A stretch of 45,658 nucleotides of DNA from SAR324 cluster bacterium SAR324-CTD7B (GTDB lineage Bacteria > SAR324 > NAC60-12), in assembly GCA_002082305.1 (NCBI GenBank), contig LSNO01000085.1, positions 1 through 45,658 on the forward strand, given 5' to 3'. Under the pieces are notes generated by a model, which was given only the letters and a program-made list of their open reading frames with translations, was not told where the DNA came from and ran no database searches. Shown piece after piece: positions 35,494-44,349 of the stretch (within the stretch, counting starts at the first letter, position 1; every line of letters begins with the position of its first letter). Position numbers and translations under genes: made by a program.

Positions 35494-36819
35494 TCATTTT
35501 CCATAGAACCAGTTTGGGAGCCAGAGCGCAATCTCAGGAAATATCATTATAAGAACCAAACCCAAAATCATTACAAACACGAATGGAATGATTGACCTAT
35601 AAATATCAGCAAGTGATATTTCAGGTGGTGCCATAGCACGCATCAGGAACAGGTTATAGCCGAAGGGTGGTGTCATGTAGGCGATCTGACAGGTGATTGT
35701 ATATAGAACTCCGTACCAGATCAAGTCAAAACCTAGTGAACCTACTAAAGGTACATAAAGTGGTGCTACTATAACCAGCATTGCCGTATCGTCAAGGAAC
35801 ATACCCATGATGATATATGAAATTTGCATAAGTATGAGAACTTCCCATGGACTTAGATCCATCCTGTCTACAAAAAGGAACTTAATTGTTTTAACTGCAC
35901 CGAGACCGTCGAACACTGCACCGAAGCACAATGCAGCCAAGATGATCCACATAAACATGCAGGTTACTTCGAGTGTCTTGCGTAACGTTGTTTCCATTAC
36001 CTGCTTGGTTAACCGTCCCTTGAACAATGCCGCCAAGGTAGCCGTGGTAGCACCAACAGCAGAACTTTCGACTAAACTGGTTACGCCCATGACGAACAAG
36101 CCGGTCATGGAAAAAAAGATTACCAAAGGTAGAATTCCAGCACGAAGAAGTTTAAATTTTTTTCTCCATGTAACTTCCGCTCGTTCTTGCTTTGAAAGAG
36201 GCGGCCCCAGGTGTGGTTGCAAAGTACATCTGATCCAAATGTACAGCATAAACAAGCCTGCCATTACTAGTCCTGGTATGGCTCCAGCTAACCACAACTG
36301 GCCCACCGGCTGGCGTGCGATCATGCCGTAAAGAACCAGAACTACGCTCGGAGGAACCAAGATCCCAAGGGAACTTCCTGCCTGGATGACCCCCGTTACC
36401 ATTACTTTGTCGTAATTGCGGCGCAAAAGCTCAGGAAGAGCAATTGTAGCACCTATGGCCATGCCTGCTACAGAGAGACCGTTCATTGCCGAAATTACTA
36501 CCATGAGAAAAATCGTGCCGATAGCAAGACCGCCTTGAACTGGTCCCATCCACACATGAAACATTTCATATAGATCGTCTGCAATTCTAGACTCTGACAT
36601 GATGTAACCCATGAAGATGAACATGGGCAGGGTCAACAGCGGATACCATTTCATTAGCTTAATAGTAGCACTGAAAGGCATAATTGACCCACCATCGCCC
36701 CAAAGAAAAAGAGCTGCAAAAGCACCTACAAATCCTATGGCTCCGAATACTCTCTGCCCTGTGAGAAGCATCAGCATCATGGTTGAGAACATGAGAAGAG
36801 CTATCATTTCGTAACTCAT
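35494..36819 (-). CDS. TRAP transporter large permease (DctM family)
   Basis: An inner membrane protein of 441 residues with about twelve helices. Typical stretches are LLTLPMFIFMGYIMSES, NGLSVAGMAIGATIALPEL, GSSLGILVPPSVVLVLYG and GMFLDDTAMLVIVAPLYVP. The open frame extends 35 codons into dctQ, but ATG 36819 overlaps the dctQ stop (ATGA, 36816-36819) and begins MSYEMIALLMF, as in relatives. It carries Na+-driven substrate entry together with DctQ. Confidence 0.92.
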   Translation of the reverse strand: MSYEMIALLMFSTMMLMLLTGQRVFGAIGFVGAFAALFLWGDGGSIMPFSATIKLMKWYPLLTLPMFIFMGYIMSESRIADDLYEMFHVWMGPVQGGLAIGTIFLMVVISAMNGLSVAGMAIGATIALPELLRRNYDKVMVTGVIQAGSSLGILVPPSVVLVLYGMIARQPVGQLWLAGAIPGLVMAGLFMLYIWIRCTLQPHLGPPLSKQERAEVTWRKKFKLLRAGILPLVIFFSMTGLFVMGVTSLVESSAVGATTATLAALFKGRLTKQVMETTLRKTLEVTCMFMWIILAALCFGAVFDGLGAVKTIKFLFVDRMDLSPWEVLILMQISYIIMGMFLDDTAMLVIVAPLYVPLVGSLGFDLIWYGVLYTITCQIAYMTPPFGYNLFLMRAMAPPEISLADIYRSIIPFVFVMILGLVLIMIFPEIALWLPNWFYGK

Positions 36820-37325
36820 GACAGCTTCTCGCCTATAGCTCCAGCTAAGTCTTTGAAGAATTGCGCAATGGCCTGGAGCAGCATCAGAAAAATGCCGAAT
36901 GACATGATCAACTTGATGGGCCACATATATGGCTGCCAGATCGAGTAACTACGCTCACCATATGAAATGGCGTAAATAGCACTGTCTATGCTGCCGTAGA
37001 ACATCAAAGCGAGATATGCGATCATTATTAGTGATGTGAAAGAGTCCCAACGGTTTTGAGTACGCTCACTCCAGCTTCCATAAAGCAAGTCCATGCGGAC
37101 GTGACCATGCAACTGGATTGAATACGCTCCACCAACTAGGAAGTAAGCCACCATTAGGAATTGTGCGAATTCGTATGTCCATAGAGACGGTGTGAAAAGC
37201 GTCTTTGTAATGGCCGAATAGAACATCACTCCGACCATGACAAAGATTATGAACATGGTTACCCTTCCTATAAGATAGTTCATCTTATCCACTAGTCGGA
37301 CATAATTTTTAATGTAATTGGCCAT
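36816..37325 (-). CDS. TRAP transporter small permease (DctQ family)
   Basis: A 169-residue protein with four membrane helices and the usual GGAYSIQLHGHVRMDLLY stretch of DctQ proteins. ATG 37325 is preferred to the TTG one codon earlier. It is translationally coupled to dctM. The gap of 140 bases to the SDR gene upstream is long enough for an internal promoter, although the SDR is on the same strand. Confidence 0.88.
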   Translation of the reverse strand: MANYIKNYVRLVDKMNYLIGRVTMFIIFVMVGVMFYSAITKTLFTPSLWTYEFAQFLMVAYFLVGGAYSIQLHGHVRMDLLYGSWSERTQNRWDSFTSLIMIAYLALMFYGSIDSAIYAISYGERSYSIWQPYMWPIKLIMSFGIFLMLLQAIAQFFKDLAGAIGEKLS

Positions 37326-37469
37326 CAACTTTCTTTGATTTTAGAATTGTTTAAAATGTTAATCGGGCTAAGTATTTTTTATCAATAACATCTGTTAGGA
37401 TGATTTCTTTTTAGTACTTTTTTTGAATAGATAAGTAAAACACTTTGAAAATCAAAATTCTAAAATGTT

Positions 37470-38243
37470 TTAAGTTTGCACGAGCATTCCGTTGTCTACG
37501 AACAACGTTTCACCGTTGACAAAACTGGCATCACTGCTCGCTAAAAAAAGTGCTACTTTGGCAACTTCCTCAGGTTCACATATGCGACCCTGAAGACGAC
37601 AAATATCCTCTTCTGTGACATTAACCCCATAACTTTGTAATTCCTTCAATTCCCGAATACCATGGTCTGTCTTGATAAACCCAGGACATACAGCATTACA
37701 ACGTATGCCCTGGTCACGAAACTCTGTGGCAATTGCTCGAGTGAACATATGACAGGCCCCTTTACTTGTGCAGTAAAGAACTTCCATCGGCGTACCGGCA
37801 ACCGCAGATATTGAGGATGTATTAACAATAGCACCTCCATTTTCAAGCATTGATGGCAATACAGCACGTGTCATCAGAAACATTGATTTCACGTTGACGT
37901 CCATCATCCAGTCCCATTCTGATTCTGTGGTTTCAAGGAATGGTTTAATAATAACTGTGCCAGCATGGTTAAAAAGAACATCGATACTATTCTCAAAACG
38001 ATCATTAATTTTTTCTATTGCATTTTCGACTTCTTCAGAAACGGAGACATCACACTTAACGAAAAACGCCTTCCCTTGGGTTTTACTTATACGTTCAGCA
38101 AGATTAACTCCGACCTTTTCTTGCACATCAACAATTGCTACATACGCACCTTCACTGGCAAAAATTTCTGAAGCCGCACCCCCTACGCCTGCTGCACCTC
38201 CTGAAACAACTACATTCTTACCTTCAAGCCGTCCTTCAGACAT
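37470..38243 (-). CDS. SDR family oxidoreductase upstream of TRAP genes
   Basis: A 257-residue classical short-chain dehydrogenase. The nucleotide motif is SGGAAGVGG (14-22), Asp39 in VAIVDVQ suggests NAD preference, the usual NNAG reads FNHAG (91-95), and the catalytic set is Ser143/144 with Tyr157 and Lys161 (YCTSK). CNAVCPGFIKT follows as usual. All catalytic residues are present. Its position at the head of the TRAP gene run suggests that it oxidises or reduces the transported compound. The substrate is unknown. Confidence 0.88.
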   Translation of the reverse strand: MSEGRLEGKNVVVSGGAAGVGGAASEIFASEGAYVAIVDVQEKVGVNLAERISKTQGKAFFVKCDVSVSEEVENAIEKINDRFENSIDVLFNHAGTVIIKPFLETTESEWDWMMDVNVKSMFLMTRAVLPSMLENGGAIVNTSSISAVAGTPMEVLYCTSKGACHMFTRAIATEFRDQGIRCNAVCPGFIKTDHGIRELKELQSYGVNVTEEDICRLQGRICEPEEVAKVALFLASSDASFVNGETLFVDNGMLVQT

Positions 38244-38686
38244 ATAACCTTTAATCTTCTATAATCATGAGTTTCACATGGTAAATTTAATATGATGATT
38301 AATGTGGGATGTAATTATAATCATAGAAATTTATTGGTGTCAACCGTTTATCCTCAAATAGAAAGAGGTACCAAATTATGAGATGACTAGGGGATGATTA
38401 TGACATTTAGATTTGCTTTGATTCTAGCCTTGCTCCAAACTGCTTTGCGGCTGATGAATCTTATTTGTGTAAAATTAGTCAGACCATCATCTTAAGAATC
38501 AATTTGATTCTGGTTTTAATCATTGATAAAATCAAATGTAAAACAGGCAGTGTTCAACAGTTCAATAAATTTTGAAATTTACTGCATTTTTTCCGTACTG
38601 AGGTGGAAGCTTTTGAGTCAGCTGTAACGGATTGGGAATTAAAACGATATTTTGAAAGAATTTAAATAAATTACGGGAGAATTTAA
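38244..38686. promoter_or_regulatory. Divergent regulatory region between two SDR genes
   Basis: No gene is visible. A 17-base palindrome, AGAATCAATTTGATTCT, lies at 38495-38511 (8-base arms around a T). A related half-site pair occurs about 20 bases further right (TTGATAAAATCAA). This may be an operator for one or both flanking dehydrogenase genes. No regulator gene adjoins it. Confidence 0.45.
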
Positions 38687-39460
38687 ATGCGATTAGAAAA
38701 TAAAGTTGCCCTTATCACAGGCGCATCAAGTGGAATTGGTAAAGAATCGGCACTATTGTTTGCGCAAGAAGGTGCTAAAATTGTGGCGGTGGATGTGAAT
38801 GACGCTGAAGGAGAAAAAACAGTTTCAGAAATTAAAGCTACTGGAGGCGAAGCGATTTATACACATGCGGATATTTCCAAAGCAGCAGACTGCGAAAATA
38901 TGGTTAAAGCCGCAGAAGATCAATTCGGCAAACTGAATGTGATGTTCAACAATGCCGGAATCATGGACAGCCGTGATGACAATGCGCTTGTTACAGAGGA
39001 AGAAGTTTGGGATTTAACGATGGCAATTAACCTTAAAGGAGTGTTTCTCGGCTGCAAATACGGAATTGCCGCCATGCAGCGCGCCGGTGGAGGATCGATC
39101 ATCAACACCGCGTCTTTCGTGGGACTGATGGGAGCGGCAACACCACAGGTTGCCTACACTGCCAGCAAAGGAGGTGTGATTGCCCTGACTCGTGAATTAT
39201 CCGTAATTCACGCACGTGAAAACATCCGGGTCAATGCCCTTTGTCCGGGACCTTTGCGCACTGAATTGCTGATGAAGTTCCTTGATACTGAAGCCAAAAA
39301 ACAAAAACGGCTGGTACATATTCCTATGGGTCGTTTTGGAGAAGCAAAAGAAATGGCACAGGCAGCTTTATTTTTAGCTTCCGATGAGTCGTCATACACC
39401 ACCGGAACAGAATTTGTAGTCGACGGCGGAATCACTTCAGCATATGTAACTCCGGAGTGA
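38687..39460 (+). CDS. SDR family oxidoreductase
   Basis: A complete classical short-chain dehydrogenase of 257 residues: TGASSGIG at 11-18, Asp36 in VAVDVND (NAD preference), NNAG at 88-91, Ser143, and Tyr157/Lys161 in YTASK, then VNALCPGPLRTEL. GGGAG lies before the ATG. It converges with the AMP-binding enzyme gene, 9 bases apart. It is only distantly like the SDR at 37470-38243, so this is not a tandem duplicate. The substrate cannot be told. Confidence 0.9.
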   Translation: MRLENKVALITGASSGIGKESALLFAQEGAKIVAVDVNDAEGEKTVSEIKATGGEAIYTHADISKAADCENMVKAAEDQFGKLNVMFNNAGIMDSRDDNALVTEEEVWDLTMAINLKGVFLGCKYGIAAMQRAGGGSIINTASFVGLMGAATPQVAYTASKGGVIALTRELSVIHARENIRVNALCPGPLRTELLMKFLDTEAKKQKRLVHIPMGRFGEAKEMAQAALFLASDESSYTTGTEFVVDGGITSAYVTPE

Positions 39461-39469
39461 TTTTTTCAA

Positions 39470-40978
39470 TCACTCTCCCCACTTAGCTTTTACTGCCTCA
39501 CGATCTACCTCATCATTTTCGCGAGGCAGTTTTTCCACAAATTCTACTTTTCTGGGTTTCTTAAAACCCGCAATTTGTCCGCCAACATAATCGCTTACTT
39601 CTTTTTCGGAAAGCTTGGATCCTTTCTTAAGCACACAAACTGCTTTCACTGCTTCGCCCCAGGTCTTATCAGGAACTCCTATAACACAGCAATCTTTAAT
39701 CTCAGCATGTTTCAGCAAAACCGATTCAACCTCACCGGGATAAACATTTTCTCCGCCGGTTTTTATCAACTCTTTTTCTGCCTTTCTTTTGACATACCAC
39801 AAGAATCCATCGTCATCTAAGCGTCCTATATCACCGGTGTGATGCCAACTGTTGCGCTGGGCATATGCTGTTGCTTCGGGCATATTCCAGTATTCAAGAA
39901 AAATGTTTTCTCCCCGCACAACAATTTCGCCCTCTTCCCCTGTTGGCACCTGTTCATCTAACTCATTAACAATTGCCACGGAGTTAATCAAAGTCGACTG
40001 TCCGGAAGCACCAAGACGTTCAGAAGCAGGAGACGCAGTCACAAAAGCCGTGGTTTCCGCTTGTCCAAAGCCCGTCCAAAAAACAGCATTGGTTTCTTCC
40101 TGTAAGCGTTTGATATTCTGTGGTCCTTCTAAACCATATACAACCTGTAAACTTTTCAAAACTGATCCTGTTTCTTTTGCAGAGTCAAGTACACGTTCCA
40201 AAATTGGCGGAAACGAACCAAAATATGTCAGTTGTTCTGCGTCAATTAAACGCACAGCTTCTTTATCATCAAATTGTTTAAGCACTACATTTTTACCACC
40301 ACCGATGAATGTCGCCCAGGCAGAAGTCAGACCCATCACATGAAAGATCGGCAACGCAAGTAAATGACCTTTGATGGCATCACGTCCAAAATGGTGGAGA
40401 TGCACTGCCGCAGAGGCCAAAACATTTCGTTGACTGAGCAAAGCACCTTTAGGTACACCATCCACTGCCGCAGTTGGAATAATCAACCAGCCCTCGTCCA
40501 CACCGGGTTGCGGCTCAGTGAGCGGTGCAGGGTTTTCATCCAGCAGTTGGTCAAAGGATGTAGAAAGTATCGAAGCTTCATCAATACAGTAAAATTGACG
40601 ATGTGGAAACAAATCACGTAGTTCTTCAGCCTGCTGTTCGAAACTCGTTTGAAATAGCAAGGCTTTCGGTTTTGTACTTTCAAGCACCATACGCATTTCG
40701 CCGGCACTTGTTCGTGTGTTCAAACAGACTGCAACTACCCCGATACGAGTACAGGCAGCCAAAAGCAGTGCATATTCGGCACAGTTGTTTAGCAGAACAG
40801 CAATCCTGTCTCCTTTCTCAAAACCGGTATTCAGTAATCCACGTGCCAGACAATTGACGTGAATTGGAATTTCCGAAAAAGTGAGTCGTAGATCGCCTGA
40901 AACCAGAGCTGTTTCTCCGGATAAATTCAGGGCATTCCTCATAATACAATCGTAAATAGTATGTTCCCGTATAGCCAT
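39470..40978 (-). CDS. AMP-binding (acyl-CoA synthetase-like) protein with eroded motifs
   Basis: A 502-residue member of the ANL (adenylate-forming) superfamily. LPIFHVMGL, the A5-like VFWTGFGQAETTAF, the A7 HHTGDIGRLDDDGF and the A8-hinge KRKAEKELIKTGGENVYPGEVE are all recognisable. The phosphate loop that normally reads TSGTTGxPKG is here TAAVDGVPKG, and the C-terminal lysine motif (usually LPKTxxGK) reads LPRENDEVDREAVK, with no Lys at the expected place. It may still bind an acyl substrate but could be slow or altered in adenylation. It follows mpl by 18 bases on the same strand. Confidence 0.85.
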   Translation of the reverse strand: MAIREHTIYDCIMRNALNLSGETALVSGDLRLTFSEIPIHVNCLARGLLNTGFEKGDRIAVLLNNCAEYALLLAACTRIGVVAVCLNTRTSAGEMRMVLESTKPKALLFQTSFEQQAEELRDLFPHRQFYCIDEASILSTSFDQLLDENPAPLTEPQPGVDEGWLIIPTAAVDGVPKGALLSQRNVLASAAVHLHHFGRDAIKGHLLALPIFHVMGLTSAWATFIGGGKNVVLKQFDDKEAVRLIDAEQLTYFGSFPPILERVLDSAKETGSVLKSLQVVYGLEGPQNIKRLQEETNAVFWTGFGQAETTAFVTASPASERLGASGQSTLINSVAIVNELDEQVPTGEEGEIVVRGENIFLEYWNMPEATAYAQRNSWHHTGDIGRLDDDGFLWYVKRKAEKELIKTGGENVYPGEVESVLLKHAEIKDCCVIGVPDKTWGEAVKAVCVLKKGSKLSEKEVSDYVGGQIAGFKKPRKVEFVEKLPRENDEVDREAVKAKWGE

Positions 40979-40996
40979 TATTTCCTTTTCAATTTG

Positions 40997-42418
40997 TTAA
41001 AGTTCTTCCAGCAAACGTTGATGAATATTATCGAATTTTCCATTACTCATAATTAAGACAACATCTCCTGAACGGCAATTTGATTTTAGATGTTCAATTA
41101 TGCCCTCTACTTGAGGAAATTCATAGGCAGGAATTTTGTTTTTAATCAGGGATTTCAAAACTTCCAAAACTTCCAGCCGCTGTTCTACAGGAGTCCATTC
41201 CAAACGATGGGGTGTAGTTAAAATCACCTCGTCGGCTTTCTTGAAAGAGTCAATCAAGGCGTCCTGGTGTATTTTAAGTACGCTGGTATTGCTTCGTGGC
41301 TCAAAAACGGTAATCAAGCGGCGTCCTGGATGTTTTTGCCTGATTGCAGTCACTGTCTCACGAATCGCTGTCGGATGATGTGCAAAGTCATCATAAACAG
41401 AAATTCCGTTTACTTCTCCACGTAATTCCTGCCTTCTGCGAACACTCTGGAATGAATCAAAAGCGGCCTGAATTGTTTTGTCTGCAATTCCGTTATACCG
41501 TGCCAGTACAATCACACCCAATGCATTGAGGACGTTGTACGTCCCAAAAAGATTTAGTTCAAATTCCTGATTTTGGGTAGAACTTTCAGCACGATTGTCA
41601 AGTACCTCAAAAGACATTCCTGCTTCACTGGATTTCAGATTTACTGCCTGTATATCACAAGATTTACCTAAACCAAATTTAAGTACCGGCGAAAAAGACG
41701 ACTCCAAAACACTTTTTACATTTTCATCATCTCCATTGGCAACAATCAGACCTTTCCGTGGAATAAGACGCAGCAGCAGTCTGAAGGCCTTTTTAATATC
41801 TGCAAGTGAATCAAAAATATCTGCATGATCAAATTCGAGATTATTCAGAATTAACTGATCCGGCAGATAGTGTAAAAATTTTGAACGCTTGTCAAAAAAT
41901 GCAGTATCGTACTCATCACCTTCAGTGATAAAACAGTTACCGCTTCCATCAAGACAACTGGCTCCAAAATTTTCTGCAATACCTCCAATCATGAAGCCCG
42001 GCTTTTTCTCTGCAGTCTCAAATACCCAGGCCAATAAAGACGTTGTAGTTGTTTTTCCGTGTGTTCCAGTGACCACAAGAGATGTTTTTCCACGTATGAA
42101 ATACTCTTTCAGCAGTTCCGCCATCGAAATATACGGCAGTTTACTCTCCAGAATTGCCTCTACCTCAGGATTACCTCGCGATAGAGCATTTCCGATTACA
42201 ACCAAATCAGGGACAGGCTCCAAATTTTTTGCGTCATATCCGCTCTTTACGGTTATGTTATTTTGTGAAAGAAATTCACTCATGGGAGGATAAACATTTT
42301 CATCAGAACCACATATATGATGACCACGCTGTTTCAATAACACTGCGAGAGAAGCCATTCCGGTTCCGCAGATTCCTGTAAAATGAATGAGCTTGGAATT
42401 TGAATATAGAAGAGACAT
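40997..42418 (-). CDS. mpl: UDP-N-acetylmuramate:murein tripeptide ligase
   Basis: A Mur-ligase family enzyme that attaches recycled L-Ala-gamma-D-Glu-meso-Dap to UDP-MurNAc, which marks Gram-negative peptidoglycan recycling. The N-terminal GICGTGMASLA, the ATP loop VVTGTHGKTTTTSLL, ITEGDEYDTAFFDKRSKF and VYDDFAHHPTAI are diagnostic for Mpl. ATG 42418 (MSLLYSNSKLIHFTG) is chosen over the longer frame from 42466, because the extra 16 residues have no counterpart in the family; this gives 473 residues. It is oddly placed between genes of acyl-CoA and TPP chemistry. Confidence 0.92.
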   Translation of the reverse strand: MSLLYSNSKLIHFTGICGTGMASLAVLLKQRGHHICGSDENVYPPMSEFLSQNNITVKSGYDAKNLEPVPDLVVIGNALSRGNPEVEAILESKLPYISMAELLKEYFIRGKTSLVVTGTHGKTTTTSLLAWVFETAEKKPGFMIGGIAENFGASCLDGSGNCFITEGDEYDTAFFDKRSKFLHYLPDQLILNNLEFDHADIFDSLADIKKAFRLLLRLIPRKGLIVANGDDENVKSVLESSFSPVLKFGLGKSCDIQAVNLKSSEAGMSFEVLDNRAESSTQNQEFELNLFGTYNVLNALGVIVLARYNGIADKTIQAAFDSFQSVRRRQELRGEVNGISVYDDFAHHPTAIRETVTAIRQKHPGRRLITVFEPRSNTSVLKIHQDALIDSFKKADEVILTTPHRLEWTPVEQRLEVLEVLKSLIKNKIPAYEFPQVEGIIEHLKSNCRSGDVVLIMSNGKFDNIHQRLLEEL

Positions 42419-42551
42419 CGGGTAACAAAATGCAGCTGCATTAAGAAAAACAGGAGGGAGCAGCACAGACTTTCATAAACTGTACTACGAAACAGAATCC
42501 GCGAACCTAATTGAGCAAAAAATGAGGATCGCAGTGGTCTGACAGCCCCAA

Positions 42552-44213
42552 TTAGAAGCGTCTATCGTAAACCTTTTCACCAATTATACAAGCCAGTAAC
42601 GTAAATGTTTCACGTTCAAAAGCTCCATCCAGTGCAACCTGTAGTTCGTTTCGACTTGAAATCCAGTGTCCAATACCACCCAAAGCCCGGGCTACAGCTG
42701 GAAAGTCGGTTGCACCAAAATCGACTCCGAGATTCTGTAATTTTGATTTGCGCTGTTTGAGTTCAATCAGGGCCAGTGATTCATCGATAAATACCACAAT
42801 CACAACAGGCAATTTTAAATCCCGCAAAGTCGCCAATTCACCTAAAACCATTTCCATACCTGCATCTCCGACAAAGGCCACGACCGCCGGAACGTCCGGT
42901 GCGGGACGATTCGCACCGGACATTCCGGACTGAGCCGCCAAACGAAAGCCCATGGCCAACGGTACAGCGCAACCCATCGTACAAAGTCCAGAAGATTGCA
43001 GCAAGCTGCGAGCTTCGTAACATTCCCACATCTGGCTCAGCAAAATCCTGTGCGCTCCGCTGTCCACCGTGGCAACTCCATTTCGTGGTAAAGCTTTTCG
43101 CACAACATCAACTACCGCTCCCGGCCCCCATTCCTCACCAGCACCGGACGTTACGGTTCCGGAAAAGATCGATTTCAAATCTCTCCTGACTTTTTCCGGT
43201 TCTCCATTTTTCCAAACCGGATTTGCAGAAGCTTCTTTTCTCAAGGTTTTCAAACCTTCACCAACGTGTCCGACAAAACTCAAATCGGCTTGGTGCATAT
43301 AATGCGTGTTCGGTACTGCGCAAAATTCGATCACCCTCGTGCCATCATCCCAGGGGTCACGCCAGCCTGAACGCATTTCAATCGGATCGTATCCTGCCAG
43401 AATAATTAAATCACTTTCCCGTACCAGCGGTAACAAATATTGGTCGGCCAAAGGCGAAAGTCCGGCACCGCCGAGAGCAAGCGGGTCATCCTCCGGCAAC
43501 ACGCCTTTTGCTTTGTAAGTTGTGATCAGTGGAATCCCGAAGTCCCGCACGAATTCCTTCACAACACACACCGCATTCTGATTCAACACATCTACACCGG
43601 CTATTATCAAAGGCCGTTGCGCTTCACGGAGCCACTGTCGGGCAGTTTCCAATTCTGTTCCTTCCGCTGGTGCGGTATGTGAAGGAAATGTTCGGACAAT
43701 CATAGTGCTTGCCGGCTGTGATTTCGAGGCCAGCCTAATCGGCAAATCGACATGCACCGGTCCGGGTTGACCGTCCAACGCGATCGCGATCGCCTTGTCA
43801 ATTGACACATCTACAGCGCCATCAACGACTTTTATACTGGCCTTAGTAACCGATTTGAGTAATTCACCGTGATCAAAAACCTGATGAGTGTAGGTCAGGG
43901 CCTCATCAGCATCCACGCAACCGGTGAGGAAAATCATCGGCACCCGATCCTGAAAAGCATTTGCTACTACATTCACAGCATTGGCAACTCCCGGACCAAT
44001 GGTCGCTACCAGAATTCCTGGCGCACCGTCAGCATGAAACCCGCCTTCCGCCATGAACCCGGCACAGTTTTCGTGCTTTGTTAAAACAAAATCAATTCCG
44101 GATTTTCTCAAGCCCTCCATCAAAACCAAAACCTCTCCGCCCGGAATCCCAAACGCACGTCGACATCCCGAGTGATACAGTCTTTTCCCAATTATTTCAG
44201 CAGAATTTGCCAT
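42552..44213 (-). CDS. Thiamine pyrophosphate enzyme, acetolactate synthase-like
   Basis: A 553-residue protein with the three-domain layout of the POX/ALS family. The TPP-activating Glu is in LTKHENCAGFMAEGG; the central domain has LIILAGYDPIEM; the TPP/Mg motif is GDAGMEMVLGELATL followed by VVFIDESLALIELKQ, where the usual terminal Asn is replaced (FID for FN). Missing features of true acetolactate synthases suggest another decarboxylase or ligase activity. AAAGG precedes the ATG. A loop just before the TPP motif (SGMSGANRPAPDVPA) looks inserted and is encoded by a DNA hairpin (42887-42928). The acyl-CoA dehydrogenase gene upstream may be cotranscribed. Confidence 0.85.
   Translation of the reverse strand: MANSAEIIGKRLYHSGCRRAFGIPGGEVLVLMEGLRKSGIDFVLTKHENCAGFMAEGGFHADGAPGILVATIGPGVANAVNVVANAFQDRVPMIFLTGCVDADEALTYTHQVFDHGELLKSVTKASIKVVDGAVDVSIDKAIAIALDGQPGPVHVDLPIRLASKSQPASTMIVRTFPSHTAPAEGTELETARQWLREAQRPLIIAGVDVLNQNAVCVVKEFVRDFGIPLITTYKAKGVLPEDDPLALGGAGLSPLADQYLLPLVRESDLIILAGYDPIEMRSGWRDPWDDGTRVIEFCAVPNTHYMHQADLSFVGHVGEGLKTLRKEASANPVWKNGEPEKVRRDLKSIFSGTVTSGAGEEWGPGAVVDVVRKALPRNGVATVDSGAHRILLSQMWECYEARSLLQSSGLCTMGCAVPLAMGFRLAAQSGMSGANRPAPDVPAVVAFVGDAGMEMVLGELATLRDLKLPVVIVVFIDESLALIELKQRKSKLQNLGVDFGATDFPAVARALGGIGHWISSRNELQVALDGAFERETFTLLACIIGEKVYDRRF
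42887..42928. repeat. Palindromic element inside the TPP enzyme gene
   Basis: CCGGAACGTCCGGTGCG (42887-42903) and CGCACCGGACATTCCGG (42912-42928) are 17-base inverted arms with one mismatch and an 8-base loop. It encodes an apparent surface-loop insertion. The left arm recurs exactly at 44619-44635 in the neighbouring gene, and a broken version is at 43141-43162. Confidence 0.65.
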
Positions 44214-44349
44214 TACAACCTTTCATTTTATTTTGCAAAAAACTCACAAAAACCAAAAATATATTTTGCCAATAACCAACATTTATTTTTTGCAAAAAGC
44301 TGTAGAGCCTGACAACGTGCCGGACATTGCGGAATTACATACCTGCGAA

